Shown here piece by piece: positions 60,253 through 64,000 of a DNA stretch of 64,000 nucleotides (its first letter is position 1; each line of letters starts with the position of its first letter). Under the pieces are notes generated by a model, which made no database searches, was not told where the DNA came from, and worked only from the letters and a program-made list of their open reading frames with translations. The DNA is taken from assembly GCF_002204795.1 (NCBI RefSeq), contig NZ_NIXO01000026.1, forward strand, positions 21,324 to 85,323, read 5' to 3'. A program made the translations under genes and the position numbers. Source of the DNA: Pseudomonas sp. K2I15 (GTDB lineage Bacteria; Pseudomonadota; Gammaproteobacteria; Pseudomonadales; Pseudomonadaceae).

Positions 60253-60873
60253 TCAGTGGGCCTGTAATGCGCGCTGGAAACCGCTTAACGCGTTCAGCAG
60301 CCAGGCGCGCTGATCGCTGCTCAAGGCGATGTAGCGCCGGAACGCCGGCATGCGGTTGACCACCTCGCTGCCGCCCATATGCTCAAGCCGCACGCACCAC
60401 TGCCGATCCTGCAGGTCGATGCGCAGGCGCTTGAAATCCAGCGGCATCAAGGCGCGATGCAACGCACTGCCCGCCTGCAATTCGGTTTGCAGAACGCTCA
60501 ACACCGCCTTGTCTCCTGAGCGCTGCCGACAGCGAATTCCGGTGCGTCGAACGGCCCCGGTGTGGTGCAGTTCGAAGCTCGCCGTGCCCTGCTGCGAGGC
60601 AGGGATGCGCAGTACGAATTCGGTCATCACCAGGTGCATCAACAGCTGGGATTCGGTGCGCTCCACGATCTCCAATTGCAACCCGAGATCGTCCAGGGCA
60701 ACCCGGGCCGTCGTCGGTCCGCACACCTCATAGCCCGCCAGGCCGAGGTTGCGTCGCAGATGTTCCAGTGTGACGCCGGGCCGATACCCGGCAGGCGCAC
60801 GCCGGGCGCTGAACAGTTCAGACAGTTTTTGCAGCATGGCTGACATACCCGTTGTGTGGCTGACCCGGCTCAT
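60253..60873 (-). CDS. DUF3156-like protein
   Basis: A 206-residue soluble protein of unknown function. Segments such as GVTLEHLRRNLGLAGYEVCG and SDQRAWLLNALSGFQRALQA recall proteins annotated DUF3156 beside amino-acid permeases in pseudomonads. ATG 60873 has a good AAGGAG upstream, inside the 3' end of the permease gene, giving a 56-base overlap. Internal starts at 60846 and 60837 are possible. The overlap implies co-expression with the permease. Confidence 0.65.
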   Translation of the reverse strand: MSRVSHTTGMSAMLQKLSELFSARRAPAGYRPGVTLEHLRRNLGLAGYEVCGPTTARVALDDLGLQLEIVERTESQLLMHLVMTEFVLRIPASQQGTASFELHHTGAVRRTGIRCRQRSGDKAVLSVLQTELQAGSALHRALMPLDFKRLRIDLQDRQWCVRLEHMGGSEVVNRMPAFRRYIALSSDQRAWLLNALSGFQRALQAH

Positions 60874-62317
60874 GGGCGAACTCCTTTGCCAACACCTCTT
60901 CCACCGAGGCTGGCTTGAATGGATTGACCTTCTGCACCACCAGGGTCCAGAACAGCGCGTACGCCGCCGTGCAACCGAGCATCACGCCAAAGGGGATGTA
61001 GATGTCTGCGGGGTTCATGCCCGGCGGGGTGATAAACCACATGCCCAGCAGGATGCCGATGCTCGACAAAATCTGCGGCAGCGGAAAGAACGGCGAACGG
61101 TAGGCACGAGGCAGATCAGGACGGCGAATCCGCAACATCACCACCGACAACGTCACCAGCAGGTAAGCAAAACTCCACGCACACACCGCCGCCAGCACCA
61201 GGTGCATGATGTTGTCGGTATTGCCCCCCAGGTACAGCGCGTGCAGGCACGGGATCAGCATCGCCATCAGGATACACAGCAGCGGCGTCTTGAAGCGCGG
61301 GTGCAGGTAGGTGAAGACCTTGGGCAACGCACCGTCGACCGCCATGCCGTACAGAATCCGTGGCACACCGGCCATCAGGGTGTTGATGGTCGCAGCGCCG
61401 GCAAACAGGAAGCCGATGCCTAGCCACATCGGGCCGATGCTGCCCATGACCTGCTCGGCGAATTTCGGGATGGCCATCGGCGTGTCCAGCAGGTGCACGC
61501 CGCCAGCGGCGTCGATCAATACGTTTTCCACCTGGCGCTTCATGGCCGCGCCGTAGATGAACATGCACGTGGCCACGCCCAGCAGCCCCAGCACCATCGC
61601 CCTGGGCATGACCTTGGCCGAGTTGCGCAGGTCCGGCGCCAGCGGCGTAACGAATTCGCAGCCGACGAACATGAACATCGCCATGCCCACCAACGACAGG
61701 ATGGTGATCAGGTCGGTGCCCACCAGGGATTCCCCGAACCAGCCGTCCAGCTGCACCGCCGGGGCCGCGATCAGGCCCAGCACGCCGAACACCATCAAGG
61801 TGGTCCACATGCCGAAGGTGAGGATGATTTCGGCGCGGCCGAACGCGCTGACGCCAAACGCATTCAGCACCCCGAACACAATCACGAAGCCCACCCCCAG
61901 CAACCACGAACCGCCAGCGGATTCCGCCAGGGTGTTGAGGTGTTCGAAGTTCACCAGCGCCATCACCCCAGAGAGGATGGTTTCAGCTGTACCGGCAAAC
62001 ACATGCACGATCAGGTAGGCCGACAAGGTGCCGGTGATCGCAAAGAACCGGCCCATGCCACAGTTGATGTAGTCGTAGACCGAGCCGGTGGTGGGCAGGA
62101 TCGAGGCGGCTTCGGCGAAGGTGGTCGCCTGGGCCAGCATCATCACCACCGCAATCAACATCGCCACCGCGAAGGCGCTGCCGCCGATGCCAAACCCCAT
62201 GGTCGCGGTGAGGATCACCGGGCTGGCCATGATCAGGCCAATGGTGCTCGCAAGCGCGGTGGGAAAGCCCACCGTGCCGCGTTTCAAGTGTTCGGTGAGC
62301 CGGTCGTTGATCGACAT
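60818..62317 (-). CDS. APC-superfamily amino acid/amine permease
   Basis: The 499-residue transporter has about 12 hydrophobic helices and the APC signature near its start (GTVGFPTALASTIGLIMASP). FAEAASILPTTGSVYDYINC and a later PRILYGMAVDGALPKVF segment also fit. Start ATG 62317 follows AGGATCC. With feaR downstream and a TGCCA-N8-AAA motif in its promoter, a tyramine, phenylethylamine or aromatic amino acid substrate is the best inference. The divergent gene encodes an outer-membrane barrel that could provide the matching entry route. Confidence 0.82.
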   Translation of the reverse strand: MSINDRLTEHLKRGTVGFPTALASTIGLIMASPVILTATMGFGIGGSAFAVAMLIAVVMMLAQATTFAEAASILPTTGSVYDYINCGMGRFFAITGTLSAYLIVHVFAGTAETILSGVMALVNFEHLNTLAESAGGSWLLGVGFVIVFGVLNAFGVSAFGRAEIILTFGMWTTLMVFGVLGLIAAPAVQLDGWFGESLVGTDLITILSLVGMAMFMFVGCEFVTPLAPDLRNSAKVMPRAMVLGLLGVATCMFIYGAAMKRQVENVLIDAAGGVHLLDTPMAIPKFAEQVMGSIGPMWLGIGFLFAGAATINTLMAGVPRILYGMAVDGALPKVFTYLHPRFKTPLLCILMAMLIPCLHALYLGGNTDNIMHLVLAAVCAWSFAYLLVTLSVVMLRIRRPDLPRAYRSPFFPLPQILSSIGILLGMWFITPPGMNPADIYIPFGVMLGCTAAYALFWTLVVQKVNPFKPASVEEVLAKEFAHEPGQPHNGYVSHAAKTV

Positions 62318-62342
62318 GGTGCGGATCCTCAAGAAGCGGATT

Positions 62343-62358
62343 TTTAGAAGTATTGGCA
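62343..62358 (-). promoter_or_regulatory. FeaR-type TGNCA-N8-AAA motif before the permease gene
   Basis: On the minus strand TGCCA-ATACTTCT-AAA stands about 25-40 bases before the permease start. It matches the TGNCA-N8-AAA element I recall for E. coli FeaR. The motif is short, so chance is not excluded. Confidence 0.4.
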
Positions 62359-62456
62359 CTCTGCGCCCCGCCCTGGCTGATCGTCTTGCTCCTGGCTGCC
62401 GCCGGTTTTGTTGCTGCCTGCCACCGCCCCGCCGCTGGCGGCCAGGGTCAATTGCC

Positions 62457-62472
62457 TGGCACGCAGAGGAAA
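62457..62472 (+). promoter_or_regulatory. FeaR-type TGNCA-N8-AAA motif before the barrel gene
   Basis: TGGCA-CGCAGAGG-AAA on the plus strand lies about 62 bases before the outer-membrane gene start, with another match facing the permease gene in the same 216-base divergent region. Confidence 0.4.
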
Positions 62473-62533
62473 GACTTGCCCGACCCCGCTCGCCCTAATG
62501 CGCCCTCAACTCAACCTGCTGGGGACTATAACA

Positions 62534-63862
62534 ATGGAGCACACACAAAAAACCCGTCGGCTGTACAAGGCCGTGAGCCTGGGTATTGCGCTGATGATCG
62601 TCGAGTCATCGGCCCAGGCGCTCGAGCTGTATGCCGATGACGACACCAAGGTCACCGGCAACTTCCTGGCGGTGTACGGGATGTTCAACAGCCGCAAGAA
62701 CTACGACGGCACCACCGGTGGTTCTACCTGGCGCGAAGGCTTTATCAAGTATGGCTTGAGCATCGACCAGCGCTTCGGCGCCCTGGGCAGCGTGTATGGC
62801 ACCGCCAACCTGGTCAGCTCCGGCACCTGGGGCGACGGCGACGCGTCCGGCGTGACCACCGGCAGCGAGCGCACCACCAAGTTCGACGAAGCCTTCGCCG
62901 GCTGGCGCTCGGGCGAGCTGTTTCCGGGGCTGGGCAAGGATGGCGTCGACCTGTCGTTCGGCCGCCAGATCATCCTGCTCGGCGACGGTTTCATCATCAA
63001 TGACGACGGCCCGAACCTGGGCAAGGGCGTTGGTGACGGCCAGTTCAACCGGGGCGGCGCCTACTACATTGCCGCGCGCCATGCCTTTGATCAAACCGCC
63101 GTGTTACGCCTGGGGGGCAAGGACGGCGTGCATGGCAGCGTGATGTGGATCAAGTCCGACAACCGCGCCCAGGCCAACACCGAAATGGCCGCCGGCACCC
63201 TGGACTACACCACCGCACCGGGCACCGTGGGGCTGACCTATATCCATGGCATCAGCGTCGACGATCGTTATGCCAACGACCTGCAAAGACAGCGCGCCGG
63301 GATGAACATCTACAGCCTGCGGGGCGCCGGCAATGCCGGGATCGAGAACGCGCACTTTTCCTTTGAATACGCCTGGCAGGACAAGGACGCGGGCCCGGAA
63401 AAAGCCTGGTACACCGAGGGCGGCTATACCTTCGCCGCGCTGCCGTGGTCACCAGACCTGACCTACCGCTACAGCCGCTATTCGAAAAACTGGGATGCAA
63501 TGTTCGCAGGCTTCAGCCGTGGCTACGGCACCTGGGTGCAGGGCGAAGTGGCTGGTAATTACTCGGGGCCCTTCAATACCAATACCGAGGTGCAGCACGT
63601 GGCGTTGAAGGTAAAGCCACTGGACAACGTGACCGTCGGCGCGCTGTTCTTTGACTACAAGACGCTGAGCAAGGGCGGCATGCTCAACCTGGACGGCCGC
63701 GAGGTTGACCTATATGCCGAATGGGCGGTGAACGAGCACCTGATCGTCACGCCGCTGCTGGGCCTGTACAAGCCCAACAAGGATGAGAGTAACGGCGGCA
63801 ATCAAGTGGGCGGCAACGGTACCAACCTCTACAGCCAAGTCACCGTGGCCGTACCGTTCTAG
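62534..63862 (+). CDS. Outer-membrane beta-barrel protein, possible channel (unknown family)
   Basis: The product is 442 residues with a signal peptide ending ESSAQA. Alternating beta-strand patterns run throughout (for example AVYGMFNSRKNYDG and DLYAEWAVNEHLIVTPLLGL), and there is a terminal VTVAVPF that fits a Bam-recognised barrel end. It is not OprD-like. Some alginate-export or DUF1302-like barrels look similar, but I cannot assign it. The start at 62534 is set by the signal peptide. Divergent arrangement with the APC permease suggests joint induction and uptake of the same substrate. Confidence 0.75.
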   Translation: MEHTQKTRRLYKAVSLGIALMIVESSAQALELYADDDTKVTGNFLAVYGMFNSRKNYDGTTGGSTWREGFIKYGLSIDQRFGALGSVYGTANLVSSGTWGDGDASGVTTGSERTTKFDEAFAGWRSGELFPGLGKDGVDLSFGRQIILLGDGFIINDDGPNLGKGVGDGQFNRGGAYYIAARHAFDQTAVLRLGGKDGVHGSVMWIKSDNRAQANTEMAAGTLDYTTAPGTVGLTYIHGISVDDRYANDLQRQRAGMNIYSLRGAGNAGIENAHFSFEYAWQDKDAGPEKAWYTEGGYTFAALPWSPDLTYRYSRYSKNWDAMFAGFSRGYGTWVQGEVAGNYSGPFNTNTEVQHVALKVKPLDNVTVGALFFDYKTLSKGGMLNLDGREVDLYAEWAVNEHLIVTPLLGLYKPNKDESNGGNQVGGNGTNLYSQVTVAVPF

Positions 63863-63874
63863 CGCGAGTCCAGA

Positions 63875-63940
63875 TGTGGGAGCAACTGTCTTGATGGCCA
63901 TAACCTAGGCATCGTTCTCAAAGACAGCCAAGCTCCCACA
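63875..63940. repeat. Degenerate REP-like inverted repeat
   Basis: TGTGGGAGC (63875-63883) and GCTCCCACA (63932-63940) bracket a spacer with a partly paired ACTGTCTT/AAGACAG. It follows the barrel gene and could also act as a transcript-end structure. Confidence 0.6.
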
Positions 63941-63980
63941 GCTCTGCGCCGTGTGACCTTTACGACATACCGCTGCCGAA

Positions 63981-64000
63981 TCAGGCAGCGTGCGCTTTCC
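63981..64000 (-). CDS. Possible 3' end of a minus-strand gene (KAHAA-stop)
   Basis: A TGA at 63981-63983 closes a minus-strand frame that leaves the window after five codons. It lies inside a perfect CGCTGCC-N6-GGCAGCG hairpin (63971-63990). Too little is visible to identify it or be sure it is coding. Confidence 0.2.

Noticed and set aside
63971..63990. Perfect CGCTGCC-N6-GGCAGCG hairpin as a terminator
   Set aside because: There is no T-run on either side within the window and it overlaps a possible stop codon, so a terminator cannot be claimed.
1..64000. CRISPR arrays, tRNA/rRNA genes, prophage or intact IS elements
   Set aside because: I looked for regularly spaced repeats, tRNA-like cloverleaf ends, integrase/transposase genes and att-like duplications, and saw none. 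Repeated inverted elements are REP doublets instead.

Overview
The window looks like chromosomal DNA of a Pseudomonas of the fluorescens group. The reasons are high GC coding DNA, nine copies of GTGGGAGC/GTAGGAGC-type REP doublets (REPINs) between genes, OprD-type porins, and a split hpaG1/hpaG2 homoprotocatechuate pathway. I see no tRNA, rRNA, CRISPR array, prophage or intact insertion sequence.

Layout. 1-1003: end of an acetoin-type sigma-54 activator and an acetoin/diacetyl reductase. 1158-6748: TonB receptor, AhpD-like protein, a frame-broken small secreted protein, arylamine N-acetyltransferase and several small proteins. 6749-7505: a non-coding block of repeats. 7506-10649: two MFS transporters and an unknown protein. 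10730-15281: a CpxA/CpxR-like two-component pair divergent from an extra BamA. 15282-16397: a truncated aromatic-acid MFS gene and a possible IS relic. 16901-26813: a complete type II secretion operon (gspE to gspD). 27633-30386: a divergent, exported GH3 beta-glucosidase that is a plausible substrate. 30496-37438: TetR regulator and a TonB receptor/FecBCDE-type siderophore uptake operon.

37525-48511 is a homoprotocatechuate (3,4-dihydroxyphenylacetate) cluster: hpaR copy 1, porin, hpaA, hpaG1-G2-E-D-F-X-H-I, hpaR copy 2. It covers ring cleavage to succinate semialdehyde plus pyruvate, but the 4-HPA hydroxylase genes hpaBC are absent. 48707-53698 follows with an FAD amine-oxidase-like enzyme, a cupin, a LuxR regulator, MoaF and two short-chain dehydrogenases. 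FeaR, a DUF3156-like protein, an APC permease and an outer-membrane barrel lie at 59182-63862. Together these suggest a monoamine (tyramine/dopamine) to 4-HPA catabolic unit feeding the Hpa pathway. TAACATGTTA palindromes, GTTAAC repeats and TGNCA-N8-AAA motifs in the promoters hint at a shared regulatory circuit.

53796-59076 is an Rhs polymorphic toxin with a separate AT-rich tip and its immunity gene, lodged inside the catabolic region. The tip carries a pattern like RNase A/BECR-type CDI toxins. Other unusual points are the extra BamA beside a Cpx-like system, the cysteine-less GspE, and an A6-run frameshift in a small secreted protein.
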